A DNA stretch of 64,000 nt from Colwellia sp. (GTDB lineage Bacteria; Pseudomonadota; Gammaproteobacteria; Enterobacterales; Alteromonadaceae): contig JABSOW010000004.1 of NCBI GenBank assembly GCA_013215465.1, positions 124,001-188,000 of the forward strand, read 5' to 3'. Positions 1-8,039 of this stretch are shown piece by piece. The notes beneath the pieces were generated by a model. That model had not been told where the DNA came from and ran no database searches. It saw only the letters and a list, made by a program, of their open reading frames with translations. Positions within the stretch are counted from its first letter, which is position 1; the number at the start of each line of letters is the position of its first letter. Position numbers and translations under genes: made by a program.

Positions 1-44
1 TCTATTTCATTAGGGTGACTATCTTGATGTTCGGCTGTTTTCAT
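1..44 (-). CDS. start of an unidentified minus-strand gene (partial)
   Basis: An ATG at 44 on the minus strand opens a frame reading MKTAEHQDSHPNEI that leaves the window. No clear Shine-Dalgarno site is visible and the fragment is too short to name. It is divergent from lpxL, so 45-209 would hold both promoters. The placement rests only on an open frame from an ATG. Confidence 0.3.
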   Translation of the reverse strand, partial: MKTAEHQDSHPNEI

Positions 45-209
45 TTTATTTACACACTAACAATGTCTAAAACTATAATCGCTATTCTACGATAAAACCT
101 TGCTAGACAACATAAGTTAATTGCCCATTTTCAGGTAACTTAGGTATAATCACCTCCCTGCGAATTTCCTAAGCAGCTATACTAAGCCGCTTTATTAAGA
201 GTAATTACT

Positions 210-1148
210 GTGAGTCGAAATAAAGTTTTACAACCTGATTTTAAATTAGCTTTTTTATACCCTAAATATTGGCTAACTTGGTTAGGCGTTATAATTCTCT
301 ATAGCATTTCATGGTTACCTTATAAGTGGCAATTAGGCTTAGGTAGATTAATAGGTAGGTTACTTTTCAAAATAGGCTCTAAAAGAAAACATATCGCTGA
401 CACTAACTTAAAATTGTGCTTTCCCAAGATGAGTGAGCAAGAACGACTACACATTTTAAAAAAGAACTTTGAAAACACTGGCATTGCCTTATTAGAAACA
501 GGGATGGGCTGGTGGTGGCCAAATTGGCGTGTTAAACGCAAAGTCAATGTAGTTGGCTTAGAACATATTGAGAAAGCACAGCGTGAAGGTAAAGGCGTAT
601 TATTGCTAGCAATGCACTACTTAAGTGCTGAAATGAATGCGAGAGGTATAGGTTACGGTCACCCTATGGTGGTATTTTATCGTCCGCATAACAATCAATT
701 AATGGAATATTTTCAATTTCGCGGCCGTGGGCGTTCCAACAAGTACATGTTAGGTAAGCGTGACGTTAAGGGCTTAATAAAAGCGCTAAGAACTGGTGAG
801 GCCTGTGTTTACTTACCCGATCAAGATTATGGTAGAAACCGTAGTTTGTTTGTACCTTTCTTTGGCGTAAAAGAAACCGCGACCACAACTGGCACGTTAA
901 TTTTTGCTCGACAAAAAAATGTGGAAACCATGATGTTAATTCCGACCAGAAATGATGATGACAATGGTTACACCATAGAAATTATGCCACCTTTAGAAAA
1001 TTTCCCAACTAAAGATGACGAAGCCGATCTTATTCGTATAAATCAAGAGCTGGAGAAGGCTATTTCTCGAAAACCAGAACAGTATATGTGGTTACATAGA
1101 CGCTTTAAAACACGCCCAGATCCCGACTCACCTTCTCTATACAAGTAA
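210..1148 (+). CDS. lpxL: lipid A biosynthesis acyltransferase, LpxL/LpxM family
   Basis: A 312-residue inner-membrane acyltransferase expected to add a secondary acyl chain to Kdo2-lipid IVA during lipopolysaccharide synthesis. The frame opens with GTG at 210, and no earlier in-frame start fits. An N-terminal hydrophobic helix (about residues 25-45) would anchor it. The HX4E catalytic motif of this family is visible as HYLSAE near residue 138, and the later segment VYLPDQDYGRNRSLFVPFFG matches the conserved acceptor-side block. Length is typical (300-320). Whether it is LpxL or LpxM cannot be settled by eye; the lauroyl-transferase type is more likely. It appears monocistronic, with the next gene 112 bp downstream. 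Confidence 0.88.
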   Translation: MSRNKVLQPDFKLAFLYPKYWLTWLGVIILYSISWLPYKWQLGLGRLIGRLLFKIGSKRKHIADTNLKLCFPKMSEQERLHILKKNFENTGIALLETGMGWWWPNWRVKRKVNVVGLEHIEKAQREGKGVLLLAMHYLSAEMNARGIGYGHPMVVFYRPHNNQLMEYFQFRGRGRSNKYMLGKRDVKGLIKALRTGEACVYLPDQDYGRNRSLFVPFFGVKETATTTGTLIFARQKNVETMMLIPTRNDDDNGYTIEIMPPLENFPTKDDEADLIRINQELEKAISRKPEQYMWLHRRFKTRPDPDSPSLYK

Positions 1149-1260
1149 TATATTACTATAAGTAACTGCTTGCGCTAAAACTTTGAAAAATTGATAACTT
1201 TTTTTGTATGCTATGGTTATCATTAAATACAAATCATATGAACTAGATAAAAGAGTAATT

Positions 1261-1962
1261 ATGGGCTTTTGGGTTAGAAATATTATTTTTTCGATTATTT
1301 TAATTGCGTTAGCATACGCTTTTTTTGCTAATCAAGATTTTTCATTCTCGCTAGATGGCTCTCTTGAACAAGAAGCTGCGACTGACGTCGTAGAGCTTAA
1401 AGAAGCAGCACCTAAGCCAGCAGCATCAACAACTACAGCTGCAAAGCCTAAATCCCAACAAGGCAGAAAGTCTGTCAATGCCGCAGCTGAAGGTTTGTCT
1501 AATTTTTATGCCAAAATATATAGTGATGGTATTGACAAAAAAGGCCCTAAAATTCGAAATAATATTATTTACTTGCCTGAAATTAAAGGAAATTTAGTTA
1601 AAATATTACAGAAAAAAGAATTGGTGGTACGTCCTTATAGCGCAAACTGGCAAGGCACAACCTCTTCTAGAGCTTTTAGAAAAGGCCAAACTCTATATCA
1701 AAAGTTAGCTGAGTATGCTGAAAAAGATGGCCTTGAAATTATTTGGTGGCTCAATAGAGATTTCATTATTAAAGACCCTTTTCGTATTGAAAAAAACATT
1801 TTAAAAACCGCTTACCAAATTGGTGAGGCCGTTTCAGGTCATTTTCCCGAGGGTATTAGTAGCTACTTTTGTTACCGTCAACGCACCTTAGTTTTTATTA
1901 ACGAAGCACCAGACTACCTTAATAAAGAGTGTATTTTACTAAAACCCAAAAATGCCTATTAG
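1261..1962 (+). CDS. membrane-anchored protein with TcpQ-like C-terminal domain
   Basis: The frame opens at 1204, but the ATG at 1261 is preferred because AAAGAG sits at correct distance, giving 233 residues. Residues 1-25 form a single membrane anchor or signal segment, followed by an Ala/Pro/Lys/Thr-rich linker (about 30-75). The C-terminal half contains WQGTTSSRAFRKGQTLYQKL followed by an EIIWW segment, which resembles the TcpQ/PilL-N fold found in pilus and secretin accessory proteins. That family assignment is by pattern only. No pilus genes are nearby, so a generic periplasmic envelope role is all that can be said. Confidence 0.55.
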   Translation: MGFWVRNIIFSIILIALAYAFFANQDFSFSLDGSLEQEAATDVVELKEAAPKPAASTTTAAKPKSQQGRKSVNAAAEGLSNFYAKIYSDGIDKKGPKIRNNIIYLPEIKGNLVKILQKKELVVRPYSANWQGTTSSRAFRKGQTLYQKLAEYAEKDGLEIIWWLNRDFIIKDPFRIEKNILKTAYQIGEAVSGHFPEGISSYFCYRQRTLVFINEAPDYLNKECILLKPKNAY

Positions 1963-1993
1963 CTAAACGAATAGTAACGCTATTAAAGTTAGG

Positions 1994-2089
1994 TTAACGT
2001 GGTCTACATTGCCAAATAGCCATCCTTAGCCCATCAAAAATAAGTTGCGCCTTTATACGTGAAGCAATGTTCCAACTAACGATCTTTTT
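1994..2089 (-). pseudogene. remnant of an IS3-family transposase (OrfB)
   Basis: Read on the minus strand, this stretch encodes about 31 codons: KKIVSWNIASRI, KAQLIFDGLRMAIWQ, then CRPR and a stop. It resembles the part of IS3-group OrfB integrases just before the DRGxQY motif (typical form: KIVGW followed by QLVxDALxMAxW). No start, no catalytic DDE residues and no inverted repeats remain. It ends close to a copy of the dispersed repeat at 2145-2228. The identification is from pattern memory, so confidence is moderate. Confidence 0.45.
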
Positions 2090-2144
2090 TAAAAAGGTAT
2101 CTTATTTTGTACAATATGAGAAGTCCATATAAGCATACTCTCCT

Positions 2145-2228
2145 GAATAACCATTCTCTTCAATCAATGCCTTACCTAAAACATTTCTAATTCCAGCTAA
2201 ACCCTGCATTTTAAAGTGGTTTGGATAT
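2145..2228. repeat. partial copy of dispersed repeat family A
   Basis: Positions 2145-2228 closely match the right half of the 7661-7932 element and the copy at 40567-40660. All share the cores CCATTCTCTTCAATCAATGC and TTTCTAATTCCAGCT, followed by CCTGCATTTT. The left half is missing here. The rest of the 1963-2356 gap holds the IS3 remnant and nothing else recognisable. Confidence 0.75.
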
Positions 2229-2356
2229 CTTCTATTTCACTTTTTAATCCTAAGAAGTGCATCTATTTGTAAATATTTATAAATAGCCATTCACAAATGC
2301 CTTAATAACAGATAAAGTTCAGTAACTAACTTCCCCTATGTTGCAAAGGAATCCTC

Positions 2357-2575
2357 ATGGAAATAAATCAGTGGGTAGATGAGTTGTTTGAAGTGTTTGA
2401 CGAAGATAAAGATGGTGTAATAAATCGCTCCGAGTTCGTAGAACTAATTGAAGTGTTATTACAGGATAAAGGTCTGCGCATGTGCGAATCTATATTCAAT
2501 CGCTTTGATACTAATCATAGTAATTCTATTTCTAAAGATGAATTAAAAGTAATGGTGATAGAGTTAGCGTTATAA
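2357..2575 (+). CDS. small EF-hand calcium-binding protein
   Basis: A 72-residue acidic cytosolic protein made of two EF-hands. Loop 1 is residues 15-26 (DEDKDGVINRSE), with all calcium ligands and the central Gly. Loop 2 is residues 51-62 (DTNHSNSISKDE), where the usual Gly at position 6 is Asn but the acidic ligands at positions 1 and 12 are kept. There is no signal peptide. AAGGAA lies 8 bp before the ATG. Such stand-alone two-hand proteins occur in marine gammaproteobacteria as calcium buffers or sensors; the partner is unknown. A small hairpin (2604-2626) follows without a T-run. Confidence 0.8.
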   Translation: MEINQWVDELFEVFDEDKDGVINRSEFVELIEVLLQDKGLRMCESIFNRFDTNHSNSISKDELKVMVIELAL

Positions 2576-2775
2576 ATTTTATCTATCTGCCATTTTATTT
2601 TATGTAGCTCTCTACCTCAGAGCTACTATCTATTGTAATTTCTTAATCTAGACCTAAAGCTAAAGCTAAATTATCACCCAGCGACTAATAGATGACCGAT
2701 AAAATTCAAATTACTTGATGATTGCGCCATTTGTGATGGCTTACTGATAGCTACTTGTAAAGTAGCGAAAACGAA

Positions 2776-2803
2776 AAAGGCCTACAATTTCTTGTAGGCC
2801 TTT
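2776..2803 (-). terminator. rho-independent terminator of tRNA-Phe
   Basis: A perfect 12-bp stem (AAAGGCCTACAA against TTGTAGGCCTTT) with a 4-nt loop. On the minus strand it is followed by TTTTTCG, 8 bp after the tRNA 3' end. Confidence 0.9.
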
Positions 2804-2810
2804 CTTTATA

Positions 2811-2886
2811 TGGTGCCCCGACCCGGAATTGAACCAGGGACACGAGGATTTTCAATCCTCTGCTCTACCAACTGAGCTATCGGGGC
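2811..2886 (-). tRNA. tRNA-Phe (GAA)
   Basis: The minus strand reads GCCCCGATAGCTCAGTTGG at the 5' end and GGTTCAATTCC in the T arm. The acceptor stem GCCCCGA pairs with TCGGGGC, followed by discriminator A and an encoded CCA, 76 nt in all. The anticodon loop TTGAAAA carries GAA, which reads phenylalanine codons. It is followed by its own terminator and not clustered with other tRNAs. Confidence 0.96.
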
Positions 2887-3000
2887 ATCGAACATATTCT
2901 TAAAAAGAACACAGTTTCGAAGAGCGCGTATCATAGCTAGAATTTTATTGGCTAGCAACCGTTTTTTTGTACTTTTTGAAAGCTTTACAAAAATGAATGG

Positions 3001-3324
3001 TTATAGCTCAAAATCACCAAAATCCAGATCGCTATCATTTGCTACTTTAACTTTACTTGGTAGGTCTAATAATGAGGGTTGTACCGCTTCATGCGTTATT
3101 TCTAATAAATTGACTTCTTCAACGGCTTTGATCTTATTTTTATCCTGTTGACGTTTTTTTCTTTGCATACAGCGTTTAATCACTTTTTGCTTGTTATCAT
3201 TATCAAGATTAATCCAATCCTGCCTTTCGTCACGCGTGCGCATACAACCAAGACAGTAGCCTTTAATGTTTGACTGGCATATACCCACACAAGGGCTTGG
3301 AATATCAAAAAAGTCTAACTGCAC
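3001..3324 (-). CDS. DUF1289 domain protein
   Basis: A 107-residue cytosolic protein. The N-terminus carries the DUF1289 pattern: PSPCVGICQSN, then KGYCLGCMRTRDE and a W, with four cysteines that suggest a metal or cluster site. The C-terminal 50 residues are Lys/Gln-rich then acidic and look disordered. It lies downstream of the SulP gene on the same strand, separated from it by a terminator at 3349-3385, so it probably has its own promoter. Function of the family is unknown. Confidence 0.8.
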   Translation of the reverse strand: MQLDFFDIPSPCVGICQSNIKGYCLGCMRTRDERQDWINLDNDNKQKVIKRCMQRKKRQQDKNKIKAVEEVNLLEITHEAVQPSLLDLPSKVKVANDSDLDFGDFEL

Positions 3325-3348
3325 TTATTCTAACCACCGTAAAATAAA

Positions 3349-3390
3349 AATGCGCTGTAAGTTAAGTATAACTTATCAGCGCATTATTTT
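3349..3390 (-). terminator. terminator after the SulP gene
   Basis: An imperfect 16-bp stem with one bulge (AATGCGCTG...CAGCGCATT) and an A/T-rich flank. On the minus strand the stem is followed by TTTTATTTT, 20-60 bp past the SulP stop. Confidence 0.75.
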
Positions 3391-3407
3391 AATATTGATA
3401 AAACAAT

Positions 3408-4964
3408 TTAGCCGAGTTTATCAGTAGCAATATGATAATCAGGATCTTCAATGACATTAACTTCTACTAAATCACCTGCTTTTTTAAGTAATTGCTTACA
3501 TTCTTGGTTCAAGTGTTTCAAATGTAAGGTTTTACCTTTCGCTAAATAACGTTCAGCTAAGGTATCAATAGCTTCAATAGCAGAGTGATCTGCCACACGA
3601 GAGCGTTTAAATTCAATAATGACGTTATCACTGTCTTTTTCAATATCAAATTGCTCTAAAAAGGTAGTTACTGAGCCAAAGAAAATAGGCCCGGTCACTT
3701 CATAAACCGTAGTGCCTTTTTCATCAGTACTGCGAGTCACATTAATATGTTTAGCATGTTCCCAGGCAAAAACTAATGCCGAAACAATGACACCAACAAT
3801 AACGGCGATAGCTAAATCAGTGGCCACGGTAATACCTGATACTAAAATAATAACGAAAGCATCAGTTTTTGGTACCTTACTTAAAATACGAAAACTTGAC
3901 CATTCAAAAGTGCCAATAACCACAATAAACATTACCCCAACTAATGCCGCTAGAGGGATCATTTCAATTAAACCGGAAGCAAATAAAATAAAACCAAGTA
4001 AGGCTAATGCGGCGGTAATGCCTGATGCTCTACCACGACCACCCGAATTAACATTGATCATTGATTGACCAATCATGGCACAACCACCCATGCCGCCAAA
4101 AAATCCGGTAACAGTATTTGCTGCGCCTTGGGCGATACACTCTTTATTGCCTCGACCACGGGTACCCGTTAATTCATCTATTAACGTTAAGGTTAATAAT
4201 GACTCAATTAAACCAATTGCTGCTAATACTATGGCAAAAGGGAAAATGACTTTTAATGTTTCCAAATCAAAAGGCACTTTAGGGATAGAAAATTGCGGTA
4301 AGCCACCCGCAATAGATGCCGCCGGATCGTTAGTCATATCACGAAGAAAATCAACAACGGTACGGGTATCCAGACCTAAACTGTGTACTAATAGTGTAAC
4401 AACAACTATAGCGACTAATGATGACGGAACGGCTTTGGTTAATTTTGGTAAAAAATGAATAATAGCCATGGTTAATAAAATAAGTCCTACCATGATCATC
4501 ATCGGTGAGCTTTGTAACCATTCCAGTTCACCGGCACTATTAGTCACTTTAAATTGACCTAGCTGTGCTAAAAAAATCACAATAGCTAAACCATTAACAA
4601 AACCTAGCATAACTGGATGAGGTACTAACCGGATAAATTTACCGAGTTTAAATAGTCCTGCCAGTATTTGCAGTATGCCGGTAAGCACCACAGTAGCAAA
4701 TAAATATTCAACACCATGTATGGCAACCAAGCTAACCATAACTACGGCCATAGCGCCTGTTGCACCAGAGATCATACCCGGACGACCACCAAAGATAGCG
4801 GTAATTAAACCCACCATAAAAGCAGCATATAAACCGACTAGCGGTTCTACCCCTGCAACAAAAGCAAAAGCGACTGCTTCAGGCACTAAAGCTAAGGCGA
4901 CGGTTAAGCCCGATAACACGTCATTTTTTAGGTTCGACGCTTTACTCGCGTGTAATTCAAACAT
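3408..4964 (-). CDS. SulP-family anion transporter with STAS domain
   Basis: An inner-membrane transporter of the SulP/SLC26 family, expected to carry sulfate, bicarbonate or another small anion. The frame can open at 5012, but the ATG at 4964 ([10 protein letters not shown]) is preferred: it is preceded by GAG at normal spacing, and the extra 16 residues are unlike the family. That gives 518 residues. Ten or more hydrophobic segments span residues 10-400. Conserved blocks include [12 protein letters not shown] and GLYAAF. A cytosolic STAS domain fills the last 110 residues ([20 protein letters not shown]). Substrate cannot be read from sequence; no carbonic anhydrase gene is adjacent. Confidence 0.9.
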   Translation of the reverse strand: MFELHASKASNLKNDVLSGLTVALALVPEAVAFAFVAGVEPLVGLYAAFMVGLITAIFGGRPGMISGATGAMAVVMVSLVAIHGVEYLFATVVLTGILQILAGLFKLGKFIRLVPHPVMLGFVNGLAIVIFLAQLGQFKVTNSAGELEWLQSSPMMIMVGLILLTMAIIHFLPKLTKAVPSSLVAIVVVTLLVHSLGLDTRTVVDFLRDMTNDPAASIAGGLPQFSIPKVPFDLETLKVIFPFAIVLAAIGLIESLLTLTLIDELTGTRGRGNKECIAQGAANTVTGFFGGMGGCAMIGQSMINVNSGGRGRASGITAALALLGFILFASGLIEMIPLAALVGVMFIVVIGTFEWSSFRILSKVPKTDAFVIILVSGITVATDLAIAVIVGVIVSALVFAWEHAKHINVTRSTDEKGTTVYEVTGPIFFGSVTTFLEQFDIEKDSDNVIIEFKRSRVADHSAIEAIDTLAERYLAKGKTLHLKHLNQECKQLLKKAGDLVEVNVIEDPDYHIATDKLG

Positions 4965-5012
4965 TTTTATCTCATTGGTTATAATTAGTGCGTTGTACCA
5001 GTAGAAATACAT

Positions 5013-5438
5013 ACGCGAAGTTATCTGCTAATGGCCAGCTGAGTATAGGCGACTATTAAGAAATATAGGGATTTTTAAGGGCGCGATGGTATAGATTTAA
5101 TCAATAAAAGTCAATAATTGCAGCTTTTTACAGCAAAATAATATCAGGTAGTTTTTCTATTAAGATACTTGATTCACTAGCAATTATTTTGCCTTCATTT
5201 GTACAATTGGCACTTTAACTTTAAAGTAAACGCCTTGTATTTGGCTGTTTTTCCTACGTATAAAACAGATCACCTAATTAATGAAACTAGTATTACATCC
5301 TTATTGGTAGCTCCATTGTGAAGACCAATCTTGATATAACAAAGTTATATTTCTAAAATGGTATTTACCTTAGATGATTTGGTATTATAAAAGGTATAGT
5401 AATGACATTGTTGCATTAAAGCATTTATCGTATAACAT
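5013..5438. other. intergenic region, no gene seen
   Basis: An AT-rich spacer between the divergent SulP and ogt genes. It must hold both promoters, but no confident sigma-70 pair, repeat or RNA structure stands out. Confidence 0.4.
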
Positions 5439-5450
5439 TTGAGAATTATC

Positions 5451-5945
5451 ATGTATTACACCTATTATAAGTCGCCCTTAGGTGACATTGCCCTAACCGC
5501 TAATGAGCAAGGTTTAACGGCGTTGACCTTTATTAGTAGTAAAAAAACTGAAGACTATAAAGCACTACTAATCTCTAAAAACTATCAAAATAATCCTGAA
5601 AAATTTACTCAGGTGTGCCAGCAATTAACCGAATATTTTTCCGGTGAACGAAAAGAATTTGACCTCCCCCTAGCAGCAACAGGCACGCCGTTTCAGCAAA
5701 AAGTGTGGCAAGCTTTATGTGCAATCAAACAGGGTGAAACTAAAACCTATGCTTGGTTAGCTAAGAAAATTAATAATGAGAAAGCCGTGAGAGCTGTTGG
5801 TAGTGCCAATGGTGCCAACCCTATTGCGTTAATTGTACCTTGTCATCGTGTAATAGGCAGTAATGGTAAGCTAACAGGTTATGCAGGAGGATTAGCATTA
5901 AAGGCTAAGTTATTAATGCATGAAGGCGCTTTATTTAAACCATAA
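5451..5945 (+). CDS. ogt: methylated-DNA--protein-cysteine methyltransferase
   Basis: A 164-residue suicide enzyme that repairs O6-methylguanine by transferring the alkyl group to its own cysteine. The active-site motif PCHRV is present in IVPCHRVIGSNGKLTGYAGG, and the preceding helix-turn-helix (TPFQQKVWQAL, AVRAVGSANGANP) is canonical. The frame can open at a TTG at 5439, but the ATG at 5451 has GAGAA in front and aligns with the family start (MYYTYYKSPLG). It lacks the AraC-like N-terminal domain of Ada, so Ogt is the better name. Confidence 0.93.
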   Translation: MYYTYYKSPLGDIALTANEQGLTALTFISSKKTEDYKALLISKNYQNNPEKFTQVCQQLTEYFSGERKEFDLPLAATGTPFQQKVWQALCAIKQGETKTYAWLAKKINNEKAVRAVGSANGANPIALIVPCHRVIGSNGKLTGYAGGLALKAKLLMHEGALFKP

Positions 5946-6067
5946 AGAATGAAAAACACTTTGGGATAAAATATTTGACCAGTTTACCTGATACAAATGA
6001 ATTAAGCAGGAGTTTTGCTGGTGAAATTGTTATTATAATAAGCGAATAGGTTTCTCAGGATAAATAA

Positions 6068-6409
6068 ATGCAAATTATCGCAATACTCGCTTTAGCTTCT
6101 TTAATGTGGTTAATTTGGCAGTTAATTAAAGCCAAACGTTTTACCCGTTTTAAACAAAAAATAGAAGATGAATTAAAAGATAAAGTTATCGCTAGCATTA
6201 AAGAAGAATTAAATGACAATCGCAGTAGCACATTCCCCAATAATGACTGTCATCAAGCCGCAACACTATTTTATTGGTGCCAATATAAAAGCCGCATATT
6301 ACATGCGGCTTTACAAAGAGAGATCATCACCGAGCAATGGCTAGAAGATTCAGGTAATTTACGTAATGCCCAACATTTATTCCATGTTGAAAGACAGTAT
6401 TTACGATAG
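6068..6409 (+). CDS. hypothetical protein with N-terminal membrane helix
   Basis: A 113-residue protein not recognised. Residues 1-20 form one membrane helix (IIAILALASLMWLIWQLI), followed by a basic segment and a soluble domain with two cysteines (DCHQAATLFYWCQYKSRI). AGGA precedes the ATG. It converges on trmB, and the 31 bp between them contain a short TGTCGAAGG-type motif but no clear terminator. Confidence 0.6.
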   Translation: MQIIAILALASLMWLIWQLIKAKRFTRFKQKIEDELKDKVIASIKEELNDNRSSTFPNNDCHQAATLFYWCQYKSRILHAALQREIITEQWLEDSGNLRNAQHLFHVERQYLR

Positions 6410-6440
6410 TTAGCCCTGATCCTGTCGAAGGGTCGAAGGC

Positions 6441-7172
6441 TTACATTTTAGCAAACTGTATGTCCCAAACCCCATGACCCAAACGCTGACCACGATTTTC
6501 AAATTTAGTTAACGGACGAGATTCAGGTCGCGGCACATAATCATTGCTTGAGGATAAATTATTATAACCTTGAGCACTTTGCATATCGGCTAACATGCAT
6601 TCTGCATAATCTTGCCAATCAGTCGCCATATGAAAAACACCTCCAACATGAAGCTTTTGACGAATGGTTTCAACAAAATTTGCTGAAACAATACGGCGCT
6701 TATGATGTTTTTTCTTGTGCCAAGGATCAGGGAAAAACAACTGAACTGTCGTTAAGCTATTTTTAGGAATGCAGTCAGCTAAAATTTCAATGGCGTCGTG
6801 TTCGAACACCTTTAAATTAGGCACACATTCTTCCATCGCTAAGGCAATACATGCGCCAACACCGGGTTTATGTACTTCAATACCAATAAAGTTCAATTGC
6901 GGTGCTGCTTTGGCCATTTCAACCAATGATTTACCCATACCAAAACCAATTTCTAACACTACAGGGTTATCGTTAGCAAAAATATTTTTTAGATCAATTA
7001 AACCATCGCTATGATTCAGCCCTATGGTTTGCCAATGATCATTTAAAGCACGCTCTTGCGCTTTTGTTAATCTACCTTCTCGCTTAACAAAACTACGTAC
7101 TTTACGTATGTATTTACCTTCTTGCTCTGCTTGTTCTAAAGTTTTATGTGTTTTTTCAGTTTTATCTGTCAT
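6441..7172 (-). CDS. trmB: tRNA (guanine-N7-)-methyltransferase
   Basis: A 243-residue SAM-dependent enzyme that makes m7G46 in the tRNA variable loop. The SAM site reads [11 protein letters not shown] (about residues 75-85), and the family signature [13 protein letters not shown] is present, followed by the T-rich C-terminal block [15 protein letters not shown]. Length is typical. It lies 104 bp downstream of yggL on the same strand, so the two may be co-transcribed; Escherichia coli has the same two genes in the opposite order. Confidence 0.96.
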   Translation of the reverse strand: MTDKTEKTHKTLEQAEQEGKYIRKVRSFVKREGRLTKAQERALNDHWQTIGLNHSDGLIDLKNIFANDNPVVLEIGFGMGKSLVEMAKAAPQLNFIGIEVHKPGVGACIALAMEECVPNLKVFEHDAIEILADCIPKNSLTTVQLFFPDPWHKKKHHKRRIVSANFVETIRQKLHVGGVFHMATDWQDYAECMLADMQSAQGYNNLSSSNDYVPRPESRPLTKFENRGQRLGHGVWDIQFAKM

Positions 7173-7276
7173 TTTCTCTAATCTGTTAGTTTACATTTTG
7201 TGAATGTAACTATTGTTTACTCTAAATAAATGGGCTTAAGACAATGCCGTATAAAGTTCATTTATGACCAATAAAA

Positions 7277-7615
7277 CTATTCAGCCCACCAAATATCGTA
7301 AAGCTCACTTACTGCCACTGATGTTGCACCATTGTCGCTTAACCACTTTTCAACCGTTGCGCGATTTTCATCAGTACAAGAGCCTAATGCTTGTGTACAA
7401 ATCAAACCATGCCACAAAGAGTCACCCTCACCACCAAAACCTAAACCACTAGGTTGAATAACGTCACTAAAAAACTTATCAATAAAAGCATCTAGTTCGT
7501 CGCTAGTAATGTCGTCATTTAATTGCCAAGCAACATCAAAACCTAACTCTTGAAATTCATCAACTCTCAATTTTTTACGTAGTCGTTCGCTTCGGTTTTT
7601 TGCATCAATTTTCAT
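7277..7615 (-). CDS. yggL: YggL-family (DUF469) 50S ribosome-binding protein
   Basis: A 112-residue protein matching the YggL family: basic N-terminus NRSERLRKKLRVDEFQELGF, then a FGGEGDSLWHGLI segment and the C-terminal ending YDIWW. Family members associate with the large ribosomal subunit. It precedes trmB on the same strand, which keeps the known yggL/trmB link. Confidence 0.88.
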   Translation of the reverse strand: MKIDAKNRSERLRKKLRVDEFQELGFDVAWQLNDDITSDELDAFIDKFFSDVIQPSGLGFGGEGDSLWHGLICTQALGSCTDENRATVEKWLSDNGATSVAVSELYDIWWAE

Positions 7616-7660
7616 GGCACAGCCTTATAATAATAGTTACTAAAAATAATTGCCGCTATT

Positions 7661-7932
7661 ATATACCCAAGCCACTTCAAAATGCGAGTTTCAGGATGCC
7701 TGAGCGGATCATGATCAAGGCGCATTTTTTTATTAAGGGTTGTTCCCTTAAAAACAGATGTAACGATGAACATGTTTTGCTCAGGCATCCCCGTAGGACT
7801 GGTTTAGAAATGTTTTATGCTGCGTTATTAATTTTGAGAAGGGAATAACCATTCTCTGCAATCAATGCCTTGCCTAAAGACGTTTCTAATTCCAGCTGAA
7901 TCCTGCATTTTGAAGTAACTTGGGCATATACC
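7661..7932. repeat. dispersed repeat family A, full-length MITE-like copy
   Basis: A roughly 270-bp non-coding element bounded by imperfect inverted ends of about 34 bp: TATACCCAAGCCACTTCAAA at the left, and the reverse complement of GCATTTTGAAGTAACTTGGG at the right. Inside, GATGCCTGAGC (7692-7702) is mirrored by GCTCAGGCATC near 7780, and AAGGGTTGTTCCCTT forms a small hairpin. Partial copies lie at 2145-2228, 40567-40660, 50361-50410 and 54287-54318. A further left end starts at 7926, abutting this copy. No transposase is encoded, so it would have to move in trans. Confidence 0.8.
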
Positions 7933-7960
7933 CAAGCTCACTCAAGATGCGAGTTTCAGT
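7926..7960. repeat. extra left-end copy of repeat family A
   Basis: TATACCCAAGCTCACTCAAG followed by ATGCGAGTTTCAG repeats the left end of the 7661 element and overlaps its right end. This suggests a nested or tandem insertion. The remainder to 8039 shows nothing else. Confidence 0.7.
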
Positions 7961-8039
7961 TATCCCCTTTGGCTGACGAATCGCCAAAACGTAGCGAGAA
8001 TAACTTAGTAGGCTTGCTATCACATCAAAAACTCAAACC

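Noticed and set aside
2122-2228. A 35-codon minus-strand frame (MQGLAGIRNVLGKALIEEN...)
   Set aside because: It runs through the dispersed repeat, and the same sequence is not open in other copies, so it is not a gene.
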